Shown here: piece by piece, positions 1-9,595 of the stretch
Layout of the letters: each line of letters starts with the position of its first letter
Position numbering within the stretch: position 1 is the first letter of the stretch
From: Nitrosotalea sp.
GTDB lineage: Archaea > Thermoproteota > Nitrososphaeria > Nitrososphaerales > Nitrosopumilaceae
DNA length: 64,000 nucleotides
Direction of reading: 5' to 3'
Assembly: GCA_023252235.1 (NCBI GenBank)
Contig: JAHEXH010000003.1
Coordinates: 1 to 64,000, forward strand
Made by a program: the position numbers and the translations under genes
The notes under the pieces: model-generated
What the model saw: only the letters and a program-made list of their open reading frames with translations
Database searches by the model: none
What the model was told of the DNA's origin: nothing

Positions 1-13
1 CAGTCGTCTCGGT

Positions 14-116
14 AGCCCGATAGTCTAGTGGCCAAACAATTTTGGGTTAGGGATCTCAGGCTCTGGATCTTACGAGAGGACACCTGGGGACGGCAGTTCG
101 AATCTGCCTCGGGCTA
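14..116 (+). tRNA. tRNA-Gln (CTG) with two apparent introns
   Basis: The acceptor stem is a perfect 7-bp pair (14-20 with 109-115) with discriminator A at 116, and the T arm is 92-108 with a TTCGAAT loop. The span is 103 nt, about 30 too long. Removing roughly 36-50 from the D loop and 67-81 after anticodon position 37 leaves a 73-nt cloverleaf: D stem 23-26/51-54, anticodon stem 56-60/83-87, loop CTCTGGA with anticodon CTG. Both proposed introns can pair locally with exon sequence (CCAAA with TTTGG, CTCT with AGAG), as expected of bulge-helix-bulge type splice sites. The cloverleaf is seen directly; exact splice points are inferred and could shift by a few bases. Confidence 0.85.
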
Positions 117-142
117 TCTAATATTATTTTTAAAAAATGCCC

Positions 143-742
143 CTATCTTGAGGCCATTGCGATTCTTTCTAATTCATTCTTCTTCTTAACAGAAGGAGCA
201 TTCATGTCATTTGCTGCAGCAAGTATCAAATGCTCTGCAAGATTTTCCTCTACTGCTTTGGGGTTAGAAAATGAGGCATCTCTGACACCTTCGGCTATGA
301 ATCTTAATGCTAGATCAACTCTTCTTAGCGGAGCAACATCTACTGAAACGTGGTAAACTGTTCCACCATAAACTATTCTAGTTGTATCTTCATTTGGTGC
401 AGAGTGTTCTACTGCTCTTATCAAAACTTCAACGGGATTTTTTCCTGTTTTGAGGTGAATTATTTCAAATGCCGCCTTTACTGTATTGATTGCACGAACT
501 TTCTTTCCGCCCATCCTACCAGTGTTTTTTGCATATTTCTTTCCAAAATGAGATAATTTGTTAATTAGTCGTTCGGCAATATTGACTTCAGATTTATTGA
601 ATCGCTTAAGAGCTGATCTGCCAAAAGATAGAGGCATTATACCTTGTTTAAGAGATATTACATTTTTCAGGCCTGGATCTTTAACATCAATGTTAGAGAT
701 ATCCCATTTTCTAAAAAGTAATAGATTCTGTGTTTCTGTCAT
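143..742 (-). CDS. rps7: 30S ribosomal protein S7 (uS7)
   Basis: This 199-residue protein matches archaeal uS7, which binds the 3' major domain of 16S rRNA and helps form the small-subunit head. Family features include the GRMGGKK region in the middle and the VEVLIRAVEHSAP helix, followed by TTRIVYGGTVYHVSVDV and PLRRVDLALRF. It is the last gene of the leftward RNA polymerase operon, starting 3 nt after the rps12 stop. The length is normal for archaea. Confidence 0.97.
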   Translation of the reverse strand: MTETQNLLLFRKWDISNIDVKDPGLKNVISLKQGIMPLSFGRSALKRFNKSEVNIAERLINKLSHFGKKYAKNTGRMGGKKVRAINTVKAAFEIIHLKTGKNPVEVLIRAVEHSAPNEDTTRIVYGGTVYHVSVDVAPLRRVDLALRFIAEGVRDASFSNPKAVEENLAEHLILAAANDMNAPSVKKKNELERIAMASR

Positions 743-745
743 TTT

Positions 746-1183
746 CTATCTCCTTGGTTTTTCTTTCTTTCCATAAACAAGTTCTTTAAGTGAAGTTCCA
801 TTTACCTTAAAGACTTTCCATCTTACACCAGGAATATCACCAAGAGCTCCTCCCATGGATGCGCCCATGCCTTCCACATGTACTTCGTCATGCTCATCAA
901 CAAAGTTTAGTGCACCGTCTCTAGGAAGGAAGGCAGTAACTGTTTTACCATTCTTTATGAGTTGAACTCGAACACATTTTCTTACGGCAGAGTTGGGCTG
1001 CTTTGCTTCTATTCCAACTTTTTCTAAAACGATACCACGAGCCTGTGGTGCACCTCCAAGTGGACTTGCCTTTTTGTCAAGACCTAGTTCTCTTCTCTTG
1101 TAAGTACCTATAGACCACTTTTGTCGCTTTCTCTTATCTTTAAGAACTCTTCCTGCAAATAGACCTAGGGGAGATTTTGCCAT
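746..1183 (-). CDS. rps12: 30S ribosomal protein S12 (uS12)
   Basis: The 145-residue product is archaeal/eukaryotic-type uS12, part of the decoding centre. The conserved core [20 protein letters not shown] lies near residues 60-80 and is followed by the [19 protein letters not shown] segment. The archaeal N-terminus ([11 protein letters not shown]) is present. It sits 5 nt after nusA and 3 nt before rps7, so it is almost certainly co-transcribed with the RNA polymerase genes. Confidence 0.97.
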   Translation of the reverse strand: MAKSPLGLFAGRVLKDKRKRQKWSIGTYKRRELGLDKKASPLGGAPQARGIVLEKVGIEAKQPNSAVRKCVRVQLIKNGKTVTAFLPRDGALNFVDEHDEVHVEGMGASMGGALGDIPGVRWKVFKVNGTSLKELVYGKKEKPRR

Positions 1184-1188
1184 ACCAT

Positions 1189-1647
1189 TTACTCCATTAT
1201 TTTCTCCGGACTTTGTATAAGAACACTAGAAATTTGAAAGTATCTCTTGGCTAATAGTCTTGCTTTTTCGGCATTGCGACCTTCCCGGCCTACTACAATT
1301 CCTTTCTTTTTTGCATCAACTAGAATGATTGCTTGAAGAGAACCATCCAATCTTTTGTTTATTTTTACTTCAGAAACTAACTTTGGATTTAGCATGTTCT
1401 TGAGAAATTCAGTAGGATCTTCAGAGTATTCTACAAGTTCAACATTTCTTTTTACTACATTTTGTAAATTCTTTATTGTAGAACCACCTTTGCCAATAGC
1501 TAATCCCATCTTACCTTGATTTACTACAAATATGACTCTGTCTTGTTTTTCATCTTCAATACAATCTCTTGCAGTAGCTCCGGTCACATTCTGAAAAAGT
1601 GACATTAGTTTTATCTGATCTGTTGTTAGCTTAATTGTTTCCGTCAT
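1189..1647 (-). CDS. nusA: NusA-like KH-domain transcription factor
   Basis: Archaeal NusA proteins consist of two KH RNA-binding domains and lack the bacterial N-terminal RNAP-binding and S1 domains. Here KH1 carries [15 protein letters not shown] and KH2 carries [17 protein letters not shown]; both hold the GxxG loop. The chosen ATG (residues begin [11 protein letters not shown]) has an AAAAAGGT run just upstream and gives 152 aa, close to the family length. An in-frame ATG 33 nt earlier (1680) would give 163 aa but has no comparable upstream signal. It lies between rpl30e and rps12 in the conserved archaeal order. Confidence 0.9.
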   Translation of the reverse strand: MTETIKLTTDQIKLMSLFQNVTGATARDCIEDEKQDRVIFVVNQGKMGLAIGKGGSTIKNLQNVVKRNVELVEYSEDPTEFLKNMLNPKLVSEVKINKRLDGSLQAIILVDAKKKGIVVGREGRNAEKARLLAKRYFQISSVLIQSPEKIME

Positions 1648-1721
1648 ACCTTTTTTAAACTCGATCTCTTGGTGGGACATTTAAATCTTGATAGAAAACA
1701 GGTGAGGAAAAGGACATTAGA

Positions 1722-2045
1722 TTATTTCGTCTCTGTTTCAAGCTCTTTTGTTATTGCTTTTAGATTTGTATCGCTTAGAATCTTGAGTGATAATGCAGAA
1801 ATTCGAAATTGTGTTCCACATAACCTACCAAGTTCAACTGAAGATCCATTATAGTTTAGAGTTGGAACCTTTGAGATTTTAGCTACTTCTTGTATCTTTT
1901 CAAGTATTTCTTCTGAAATAGAATGCGACAAGACAATTAGCTTTGTATTTTTTATTGTGCTTATTGCTTCTTTGGTACCAAAAGAGCATTTACCGTCTTC
2001 AATTGCATCTTTGATTACTTTTTCTAATAGTTTAACCATCTTCAA
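1722..2045 (-). CDS. rpl30e: 50S ribosomal protein L30e (eL30)
   Basis: This 107-residue L7Ae/L30e-fold protein follows rpoA in the usual archaeal gene order. Visible family features are the basic helix after GKCSFGTKEAI, the strand TKLIVLSHSI and the late LGRLCG turn of L30e proteins. The first ATG overlaps the rpoA stop by 14 nt; a second in-frame ATG two codons later (MVKLLEK) overlaps by 8 and may be the true start. Either overlap implies translational coupling to rpoA. Confidence 0.93.
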   Translation of the reverse strand: MKMVKLLEKVIKDAIEDGKCSFGTKEAISTIKNTKLIVLSHSISEEILEKIQEVAKISKVPTLNYNGSSVELGRLCGTQFRISALSLKILSDTNLKAITKELETETK

Positions 2046-5000
2046 CCACCTTCATGTAAAGATCAACTGTTCCTGTACCAATTGGAATATTTGCTCCCAC
2101 TATAACATTTTCTGTTACTCCCTTGAGCTCTTCGACTTCTCCTGCTAATGCAGCTTCGGCAATAGTTGGAACAGTAATTTCAAATGCAGCTCTTGCAAGT
2201 ACACTTGTCTTGGTTCCAGCTATTCCATGTCTTCCAATTTGTTGTAAATATCCTCTAGAACACATCAAGTCAGACACCAGCATAAGATATCTCACATCAA
2301 CTTCCAGACCTTGATCAGTAAGTGTAGAGTTTAATTCATTTATCAATGAGTTTCGTGCAGCCTCTATACCTAAGCTACCTGCTATCTCAAAGATATTGTT
2401 AGTTCGGATATTTTTCTTATCAATACCATCTATTTCCCACACCTTTGCTATATTTGAGCCAGATGTTTGTATAACCCATTCTTCTCCTTGTTGTACAATT
2501 GTAACACGTTCAACATCGGTAACACCTTTGACAGTAGTTGAGAGTATTTTGTTTCTCATTGCAAGAACAGTTTGAGTATCAGATTCTTCTGGTAGTGTCA
2601 AGGTGATCGAATTTCCACTTGGTTCAATTTCGAATTTCTTCTTGGAAGATTGTAATGCATCTACTACATTCTCAATTGTACATGCTCTTTCTCTTAGCTT
2701 GTCTTGATTAAGATTTAGCTTAATCTTTGTAGAGTAATCAGTTTCAGTACTAGAGATTAATGCACTGATTTTAGTATGTAAAATTTCTCTAGCTACTTTG
2801 ATTGCTTTTTCTTTTGATTTCTTGTAATTTTCTTCCAAGTAAATATCCATTGTTGGTGTTACTGGTTTCTTTCTTGCATCTACAAGTTCAATCAATCTTG
2901 GAAGTCCTAGAGTTACGTTTCTTTCTCTAATACCCGCAAAGTGGAATGTTCTAAGAGTCATCTGAGTACCTGGCTCACCTATTGATTGTGCAGTTACAAC
3001 ACCTACAGCTTGGCCAGGTTCGACCTTGGCATTATCATAAAGTTCTAATGCTTTTTTACAGACTTTATCAACACCTTCTCTGCTAAGTTTTGATTCAAGC
3101 AGAGCATCAAGTACAGTTTTTGATAAACGTGGATTGAATGTCTTTGAGTATTTTTTCACTAGTTCGGTTATCTCTTCCTTGGTTGATTTCTTTCCTGAAT
3201 CTATGATACTTTCAGATTCTATCAGTCTTGCAATTCTAAATGCTTCACCATGATCACTTTTTGCTACATCTATCCCATCTTCTCCGTAAAGGAATTGTAT
3301 TATATGACCATGTGGATCTCGTACTGTTCCATCGTATTCTAGTTTTAGATGTTCGAGCGCATTGATGAGTCTTCTTTGCATGTAACCACTTTGCTGTGTT
3401 CTAACTGCAGTATCTACAAGACCTTCCCTTCCTCCCATAGCGTGGAAGAAGAACTCCAAAGTAGACAATCCTTCGCGATAATTAGATTTTACAAATCCCT
3501 TACCATCTGGATTAGGATCATTTTCTTTGAAGTGTGGTAATGCTCTGTTACTGTAACCTTTGAGAATTCTTCTACCTCTAATGGATTGCTGACCTAATGC
3601 GCCTGCCATTTGACCAATGTTTAGTGAAGAACCTCTAGCACCAGTTGTTGCCATGATTCTACCAGCATTAGTCTCATCAAAAGATTTGTCTGCAGAGTTT
3701 CCAGCTTTATCTCTTGCTTTTGAAAGCTCGTTTACAATTTGTGCCTCTAATGCTTCTTCAGCAGAAAGACCTCTGCTGAGTTGTAGAGTACCCTTCTTGG
3801 CCTGAGAAATTAAATCATAGACCTTATCATAAGACTCTTGAATATTTTCAAGAATTCCATCTTTTGTCTTTGTTGCAAGTTCAAGATCAGCATAACCATA
3901 ACTGAATCCATAACCTGTAATGAATTGTTTTAACATTATCAGAATTGAGTTTAGGAAATTCTTTGCCTCTTCATATCCATAATCTTTTGTAATTCTATGT
4001 AGAACACTATCAGGTTCTTCTGCACCTATTGATGCTTTGTCAATTACACCACTTACTAGTTGACCGTTTTTAATTACAACGTCTTTTACGGGACCCTTTG
4101 TACCTTTAGACCACTTTGAAGTTATAACATAGTTGAAGTCTTTTGGTAAGAAAAGTGAGAAGAGTTGTTTACCGCTATAAAGTGAACCGCCTTTTGCTTT
4201 AACTGATGGTTCTGGTAATTCTCCATTGTAACCAGCCAACATTGCAAGGTTTGAAAATTCTTGTGGTGTTAAAGTGGTGTCATCTTTTGTAAGTAAGTAT
4301 GCTCCAGTAATGAAATCACGCAATGCGCCAATTATAGGACCTCCATATCTTGGAGAAATTAATTGGTCTTGTACACGCATTAAGAGTATAGCTTCTGCTC
4401 TTGCCTCTTCACTTTGTGGTACGTGAAGATTCATCTCATCTCCATCAAAGTCAGCGTTGTAAGGAGGACATACTGATGGATGTAATCTAAATGTCTTGCC
4501 AGGTAATACTCGTACATAATGACCCATGATTGACATCTGGTGCAATGATGGTTGTCTGTTAAACATTACAATATCACCATCAGAGAGGTGTCTTTCTACA
4601 AGATATCCAATTTCAATATTATTTGCAATTGTTTCTCGGTCTTCAACAAAATCAAGTCTGATTTTTACTCCATCAGGTCTTACAATATAATTAGCTCCTG
4701 GAAATTTACTTGGTCCGTTTATGACAAGTTTTTTCAGTCTTTCAATATTCCATTCAGTGACTACTTCTGGAATTGTTAGCTTAGTTGCGACAGCTTCTGG
4801 AACTCCTACTTCAGAGATTTGCAAGTTTGGATCAGGTGAGATAACAGTTCTACTTGAAAAGTCAACTCTTTTTCCAGATAACGAACCTCTGAATCTTCCT
4901 TCTTTTCCTTTTAATCTCTGAGTGAGAGTTTTTAGAGGTCTTCCTGATCTGTGATGAGCTTGTGGAATTCCTGATACTTCATTATCAAAGTAAGTTGTAA

Positions 5001-5826
5001 CATGATATTGTAAAAGATCAACCAAGTCTTGTACGATAAGTGGTGGGGTTCCTGCTTCTTTACTTTCTTTGAGTCTTTGATTTACTCTTATGATATCTAC
5101 AAGTTTGTGAGTTAAATCATCTTCAGATCTAATTCCAGTCTCAAGAATGATTGAAGGTCTAACGGTAACTGGAGGAACTGGAAGAACTTGTAAAATAAAC
5201 CACTCTGGTCTAGCTGTTGTAGGATCATATCCTAACAATTTTAGATCTTCATCAATCATGTGTGAGAATCTTTCTCGTATAGTAATTGGAAGTAATCTGT
5301 TCTCACCAAGCTCAGTTCTTTCTATGAAAATTGTTGGTTTTGTAAATATCAATTCATACTGAGATTTACCACAGTGAGGACATGTCTTTTCTTTCTTGGC
5401 TCTTTCAATTATTTCAGTTGGAATATGTTTAATTGAGATTACAGTATAAGCTGCTTCCTTTTTCATAATTTGATGATATTCTTCTAATTCTTCTTGTGGA
5501 AGTTTTAGTCTAGCACATGATCTACATGTTGTCAACAAAAGTTTGTAGATGTTATCAATAAATGCAATATGTAAAACAGGTTCTGCAAGTTCAATGTGAC
5601 CAAAATGACCGGGACATCTTGCAGCTGTATTACCACATGTAAGACATTTCTGTCCTGGCTCTAGTGTACCAAGTCTTCCATCCATCAACCCTCCTTGGAC
5701 TGACATTCCATCTTCATCATAAGTTTCAGGTGCAGTTATCTCGGCAACAGAATATTTTCTAATCTCTGTTGGAGACCATACTGAGAACTTTATTCCATCT
5801 ATTACTTTTATTGTTTCAAGTGCCAT
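2032..5826 (-). CDS. rpoA: DNA-directed RNA polymerase subunit A, A' and A'' in one chain
   Basis: The 1264-residue protein spans both parts that are separate genes (A', A'') in most archaea. Seen in order: N-terminal zinc-binding cysteines (C61, C64, C71, H74), a second CxxC near 101, another near 149, and the catalytic NADFDGD motif at 457-463 that holds the active-site Mg2+. The bridge-helix/trigger-loop part includes the conserved GEPGTQMTLRTFHFAG. No stop or start interrupts the A'/A'' junction. An uninterrupted subunit A is an established marker of Thaumarchaeota. Its ATG overlaps the rpoB stop by one base. Confidence 0.98.
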   Translation of the reverse strand: MALETIKVIDGIKFSVWSPTEIRKYSVAEITAPETYDEDGMSVQGGLMDGRLGTLEPGQKCLTCGNTAARCPGHFGHIELAEPVLHIAFIDNIYKLLLTTCRSCARLKLPQEELEEYHQIMKKEAAYTVISIKHIPTEIIERAKKEKTCPHCGKSQYELIFTKPTIFIERTELGENRLLPITIRERFSHMIDEDLKLLGYDPTTARPEWFILQVLPVPPVTVRPSIILETGIRSEDDLTHKLVDIIRVNQRLKESKEAGTPPLIVQDLVDLLQYHVTTYFDNEVSGIPQAHHRSGRPLKTLTQRLKGKEGRFRGSLSGKRVDFSSRTVISPDPNLQISEVGVPEAVATKLTIPEVVTEWNIERLKKLVINGPSKFPGANYIVRPDGVKIRLDFVEDRETIANNIEIGYLVERHLSDGDIVMFNRQPSLHQMSIMGHYVRVLPGKTFRLHPSVCPPYNADFDGDEMNLHVPQSEEARAEAILLMRVQDQLISPRYGGPIIGALRDFITGAYLLTKDDTTLTPQEFSNLAMLAGYNGELPEPSVKAKGGSLYSGKQLFSLFLPKDFNYVITSKWSKGTKGPVKDVVIKNGQLVSGVIDKASIGAEEPDSVLHRITKDYGYEEAKNFLNSILIMLKQFITGYGFSYGYADLELATKTKDGILENIQESYDKVYDLISQAKKGTLQLSRGLSAEEALEAQIVNELSKARDKAGNSADKSFDETNAGRIMATTGARGSSLNIGQMAGALGQQSIRGRRILKGYSNRALPHFKENDPNPDGKGFVKSNYREGLSTLEFFFHAMGGREGLVDTAVRTQQSGYMQRRLINALEHLKLEYDGTVRDPHGHIIQFLYGEDGIDVAKSDHGEAFRIARLIESESIIDSGKKSTKEEITELVKKYSKTFNPRLSKTVLDALLESKLSREGVDKVCKKALELYDNAKVEPGQAVGVVTAQSIGEPGTQMTLRTFHFAGIRERNVTLGLPRLIELVDARKKPVTPTMDIYLEENYKKSKEKAIKVAREILHTKISALISSTETDYSTKIKLNLNQDKLRERACTIENVVDALQSSKKKFEIEPSGNSITLTLPEESDTQTVLAMRNKILSTTVKGVTDVERVTIVQQGEEWVIQTSGSNIAKVWEIDGIDKKNIRTNNIFEIAGSLGIEAARNSLINELNSTLTDQGLEVDVRYLMLVSDLMCSRGYLQQIGRHGIAGTKTSVLARAAFEITVPTIAEAALAGEVEELKGVTENVIVGANIPIGTGTVDLYMKVVEDG

Positions 5827-8800
5827 TATACTCTCTCCTTTATCAAAAGTCTTGGTGCTACATCAAGACTCATCATTTCTTGTAAAAGTAACTTAAATGC
5901 ATATGCAACAGAGATTGAGGTAACTTTTGCTTTATCTCCACAGACTCTACATACGAATCTTCTTTGTTTAATATCATAATAGGAAACTAATCCACATCTT
6001 TCACAGATGTAAATATCTGCCTTGTCAGACTCATCAAGTAATCTATCTTTTAGCATCATTGATGCACCATATGCAATGAGACAGTCTCGCTCCATTTCAC
6101 CAAATCTCAAACCACCACCTCTTGCACGTCCCTCAGTTGGTTGTTTTGTTAACATCTGTACTTGACCTCTTGCTCTTGCATGGATCTTGTCTGCAACCAT
6201 GTGGTGAAGTTTCTGATAATATACAACTCCAATGAAAACATCTACTGCGAATGGCTTTCCTGTTCTTCCGTCATACATTACTTCTTTTCCAGAATACTTG
6301 AATCCATTTTGTTCTAAAACACCTTTTACATCTTCAAGCTTTTCTCCAACGAAGGCAGAACCATCCATCTTACTACCACGTAATGCTGCGGCCTTTCCTG
6401 TTACAGATTCTAGAAACATTCCAACTGTCATTCTAGACGGAAAGGCATGCGGGTTAATCATAACATCTGGAACAACTCCATCTGCGGTGTATGGAAGATC
6501 TTCATGATTGACAAGTAATCCGACAACACCCTTCTGACCATGTCTTGATGCAAATTTGTCACCTATTTCTGGAATTCTAAGATCTCTTACTCTAATCTTG
6601 TACATTCTTCCTCCATCATGTGACTGAGTCATGACAACAGTATCAACCACTCCATTTTCAGATGGTCTAACTCCTATTGATGTATCTCTTCTGTATGGTC
6701 CTTTTACTTCAAACTCTCTATACTCTTCCATGAATCTCGGTGGACTTGTTTTCCCAATCAGTATATCTCCACCCTGCACTGTAGATTCAGTTGCAATTAC
6801 TCCATCTTCTTCTAATAATCGGTATGCCTTGTCCCCTCTAAATCCACGAATATTTCCTTCTGCAGTTGGAATCTCGAAATTATCTCTCATGCCTCCAGGA
6901 TATTGTTTTGCTTCAGCCTCATAGATTCTGTAGAAGAATGTTCTTCCAAGTCCCCTATCAATTGAAGATTTACTTAAGACGATAGCGTCTTCAATGTTAT
7001 AACCATCAAAGGGCAATACTGCAACAACACAGTTCTGGCCAGCAGGTCTGTCCTCAAGTCCTAGAAGAGCCATTGCTTTTGTGTTAACAATTGGAGTCTG
7101 TGGATAGAGCATCAGGTGTTGCCTGACATACGTGCTTGCATTCATAAGCGGAGTTGAGAAGCCGAGGCTTTGTTTTGCCATTGCTGATTCATATGTATTT
7201 CTTGGAGATTGATTATGTTCAGGATATGGAATTATTGATGCTCCAGCTCCGAGAATTGCAGATGGGAAAACTTCCATGTGAGTGTGTTTCTTTATTTCAG
7301 TTTCATCAATTGCAATGTAAGAGTTCTCTTCTTCATTAGCATCTACTAATTCAATTATTCCCATATGTAACAAATCTGTCCATGAAAGGAACTTCTTGCT
7401 TACTTTGTCGATTAATTCTTGTGTTAAGAGAATTTTATTATCTTTAATTACAATAAGAGGTCGCAAAACTCTTCCAGCATTACAGTTAACATAGAGTCGT
7501 TTAGTGGATCCTTCAAAACTAGATTGATACAAGAAAATTCCAACGTGTGGGTGAATCTTGAAATTTCTTCTTAGATCTCTTAGCGAGTCAACAAGTTTCT
7601 GTCCATCTTTAAAGTATCCAATCAATCTACCATCAACGAAAACTCTAGTTCCTTCTTTTTTTAGCTCATCTTTTGCATCAGAGACATAAGTAACACCCAA
7701 GTCATAGAGTTTCTCAATTATGTCCTCAGATGGAACGTTGACAGAAATTATTGCTGACAAAGCCAAGTTTTTCACAAGTCCACAGTTTGAACCCTCAGGA
7801 GTTTCACTTGGACATATTCTACCAAAGTGTGTAGCATGAAGATCTCTTGCTTCAAAGTTAGGCTGACTTCTGCTCAAAGGTGATTGAATTCTTCTAAGAT
7901 GGCTAATAGTTGAAAGATAATTGGTTCTATCGAGAAGTTGAGTTACACCGACTCTTCCTCTTCCCCAATTTCCAGTTGCGATAGCATTATTCATTTTATC
8001 AGTGACAATTCCAGGCCTAACAGCAGCTGCTACTGCGTTGATACCTCTCTTCTGACCTGATCTCTCTAGTTGATATTTCATGTCCCGTACTAAGTTTCTA
8101 AATGCAGTTCTGAAAAGGTCAGCAAGCATTTGACCTGCAAATTTTATCACTTTATTTCCATAATGATCTTTATCATCAGGAGAAATCCATCCTAACTTTA
8201 ATTCAATTAATTTGCATGTAGCTTCACCTAAAAAGAGCGCCTTTTCTTTTCGGTTATCAGGATGTTTACCAAGATGTGGAAGAAGACCCCAATCAAGTAA
8301 TGTCTCAGCTCTCTTTATCTGAAACTCTTCGAGCATACCAGGTGCAATTCTTTTACTGATGTAAACAATTGCATCTTTTGCAGTTGGTACGTCACCTGAT
8401 TTTTCAAACGAACCTTCAAGCTCATCTTGAATGTCATCTACTAGAGATACAGAAGCTGCGATTTCTCTATCAGCTTCTAGACCTAATGCTCGCATTAAAG
8501 TAACTACTGGAATATCAACAGGAGAACCAGGAATCTTTGCAACAATAAGGCCGTCATTTTTCATTATCAATTCCAGTTTTGCACGATAACCAACTATAGA
8601 AGAATAAACTTTAGCTTTGAAAACAGTATTACCACCAACAGTTTCTTTGTCTACAATAATTTTATTGTATGAAAGATCTTCTAGTCCTACTATAACTCGC
8701 TCAGATCCATTGATGATAAAGTAACCACCAGGATCACTTGGATCTTCACCATGCTCCACAAGTTTCTGTTCAGAAAGATTATGCAGTATGCAAGCATTAG

Positions 8801-9173
8801 ATCTTACCATCACAGGCATGTCTCCAATGTGAATATATCGTGATTCGAGAATTTTTCCATCTTCTACAACGCTTGCTTCAAGCATGATAGGAGAAGCATA
8901 TGTGACATTTCTTAATCGTGCTTCCATTGGTGCAATATGAGTAATTGAACCATCCAACTCCATCATACGAGGTTGTTGAAGTTTTACTTTGCCAAGCTGA
9001 ATCTTATACGGATATTCAGCACTTTCAATTTCAATATGCCCAACTTCATCTATAATACTTTGAAGTCCTCTTTCAAGAAATTCATCATACGAGTTAAGAT
9101 GTTGTCGTGCAGTTCCTTCCCTCTTTAGAATATCTTGAATGATAGGCCATCGTTTGTTTGAAATGTTTACCAT
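5826..9173 (-). CDS. rpoB: DNA-directed RNA polymerase subunit B (unsplit)
   Basis: At 1115 residues this is the full-length B subunit, not the split B'/B'' pair of many euryarchaea. Landmarks are the fork-loop region (SRSQPNFEARDLHATHFGR), then CPSETPEGSNCGLVKNLAL, the GYNIEDAIVLSKSS segment, GDKFASRHGQKGVVG, and a C-terminal zinc finger with CERC and CRVC. It catalyses RNA synthesis with subunit A. One base overlaps rpoH upstream and one base overlaps rpoA downstream, so the three polymerase genes form a continuous translational unit. Confidence 0.98.
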   Translation of the reverse strand: MVNISNKRWPIIQDILKREGTARQHLNSYDEFLERGLQSIIDEVGHIEIESAEYPYKIQLGKVKLQQPRMMELDGSITHIAPMEARLRNVTYASPIMLEASVVEDGKILESRYIHIGDMPVMVRSNACILHNLSEQKLVEHGEDPSDPGGYFIINGSERVIVGLEDLSYNKIIVDKETVGGNTVFKAKVYSSIVGYRAKLELIMKNDGLIVAKIPGSPVDIPVVTLMRALGLEADREIAASVSLVDDIQDELEGSFEKSGDVPTAKDAIVYISKRIAPGMLEEFQIKRAETLLDWGLLPHLGKHPDNRKEKALFLGEATCKLIELKLGWISPDDKDHYGNKVIKFAGQMLADLFRTAFRNLVRDMKYQLERSGQKRGINAVAAAVRPGIVTDKMNNAIATGNWGRGRVGVTQLLDRTNYLSTISHLRRIQSPLSRSQPNFEARDLHATHFGRICPSETPEGSNCGLVKNLALSAIISVNVPSEDIIEKLYDLGVTYVSDAKDELKKEGTRVFVDGRLIGYFKDGQKLVDSLRDLRRNFKIHPHVGIFLYQSSFEGSTKRLYVNCNAGRVLRPLIVIKDNKILLTQELIDKVSKKFLSWTDLLHMGIIELVDANEEENSYIAIDETEIKKHTHMEVFPSAILGAGASIIPYPEHNQSPRNTYESAMAKQSLGFSTPLMNASTYVRQHLMLYPQTPIVNTKAMALLGLEDRPAGQNCVVAVLPFDGYNIEDAIVLSKSSIDRGLGRTFFYRIYEAEAKQYPGGMRDNFEIPTAEGNIRGFRGDKAYRLLEEDGVIATESTVQGGDILIGKTSPPRFMEEYREFEVKGPYRRDTSIGVRPSENGVVDTVVMTQSHDGGRMYKIRVRDLRIPEIGDKFASRHGQKGVVGLLVNHEDLPYTADGVVPDVMINPHAFPSRMTVGMFLESVTGKAAALRGSKMDGSAFVGEKLEDVKGVLEQNGFKYSGKEVMYDGRTGKPFAVDVFIGVVYYQKLHHMVADKIHARARGQVQMLTKQPTEGRARGGGLRFGEMERDCLIAYGASMMLKDRLLDESDKADIYICERCGLVSYYDIKQRRFVCRVCGDKAKVTSISVAYAFKLLLQEMMSLDVAPRLLIKERV

Positions 9174-9424
9174 TATTCTTCCACCACGTACCTATAATAC
9201 ACACTCTCACCAGCAGTAGGACTTTTTCTTGTAATCTTTATCATGTCCCCTGGCTTTACTCCCAGACCTCTAATTGCTGGATCACTTACATAGATTAGCG
9301 GCATTTCCGTTGGCTTTGTGTGATATTTTTCAAGAACTTTCATTGCTTCGTCTTTATTGATTATCTCATGTTTTGGAACATAGATATGATCTGGAATGAG
9401 TATTTTCTCTTTTTTACTTATCAT
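9173..9424 (-). CDS. rpoH: DNA-directed RNA polymerase subunit H (Rpb5-like)
   Basis: The 83-residue protein matches archaeal RpoH, the counterpart of the C-terminal assembly domain of eukaryotic Rpb5. Family features are IPDHIYVPKHEI near the start, YHTKPTEMPLIYVSDPAIR in the middle, and GVKPGDMIKITRKSPTAGE then YYRYVV at the end. It is the first gene of the leftward operon, with its own TATA-like element about 75-85 nt upstream and the divergent surface-protein array on the other side. Confidence 0.97.
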   Translation of the reverse strand: MISKKEKILIPDHIYVPKHEIINKDEAMKVLEKYHTKPTEMPLIYVSDPAIRGLGVKPGDMIKITRKSPTAGESVYYRYVVEE

Positions 9425-9497
9425 GTTTAAAACCTCCTTTGAACATTAGCTGTAAACGCATGACTAATCCACAAACTAAGATGCATCCACCGAGAGG

Positions 9498-9509
9498 TTA
9501 ATATATATC
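9498..9509 (-). promoter_or_regulatory. TATA-like element for the rpoH-rpoB-rpoA operon
   Basis: Read leftward, an AT-rich box (AGATATATATTAACC) lies 74-85 nt before the rpoH ATG. With initiation about 25 nt downstream this predicts a leader near 50 nt, longer than for most genes here. It is in the divergent region shared with the first PEFG gene. Confidence 0.4.
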
Positions 9510-9561
9510 TAATCTGAAGCGTGCCAAATTTAGTATCTTTTGTCAATAATTTTTTCCGCAA

Positions 9562-9570
9562 CTTTAAATA
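9562..9570 (+). promoter_or_regulatory. TATA-like element of first PEFG gene
   Basis: The box CTTTAAATA lies about 30 nt before the ATG at 9596, which predicts a leaderless or near-leaderless transcript, the common arrangement in this window. Confidence 0.5.
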
Positions 9571-9595
9571 GCAAAAAAAATCATTTCCAACCAGG

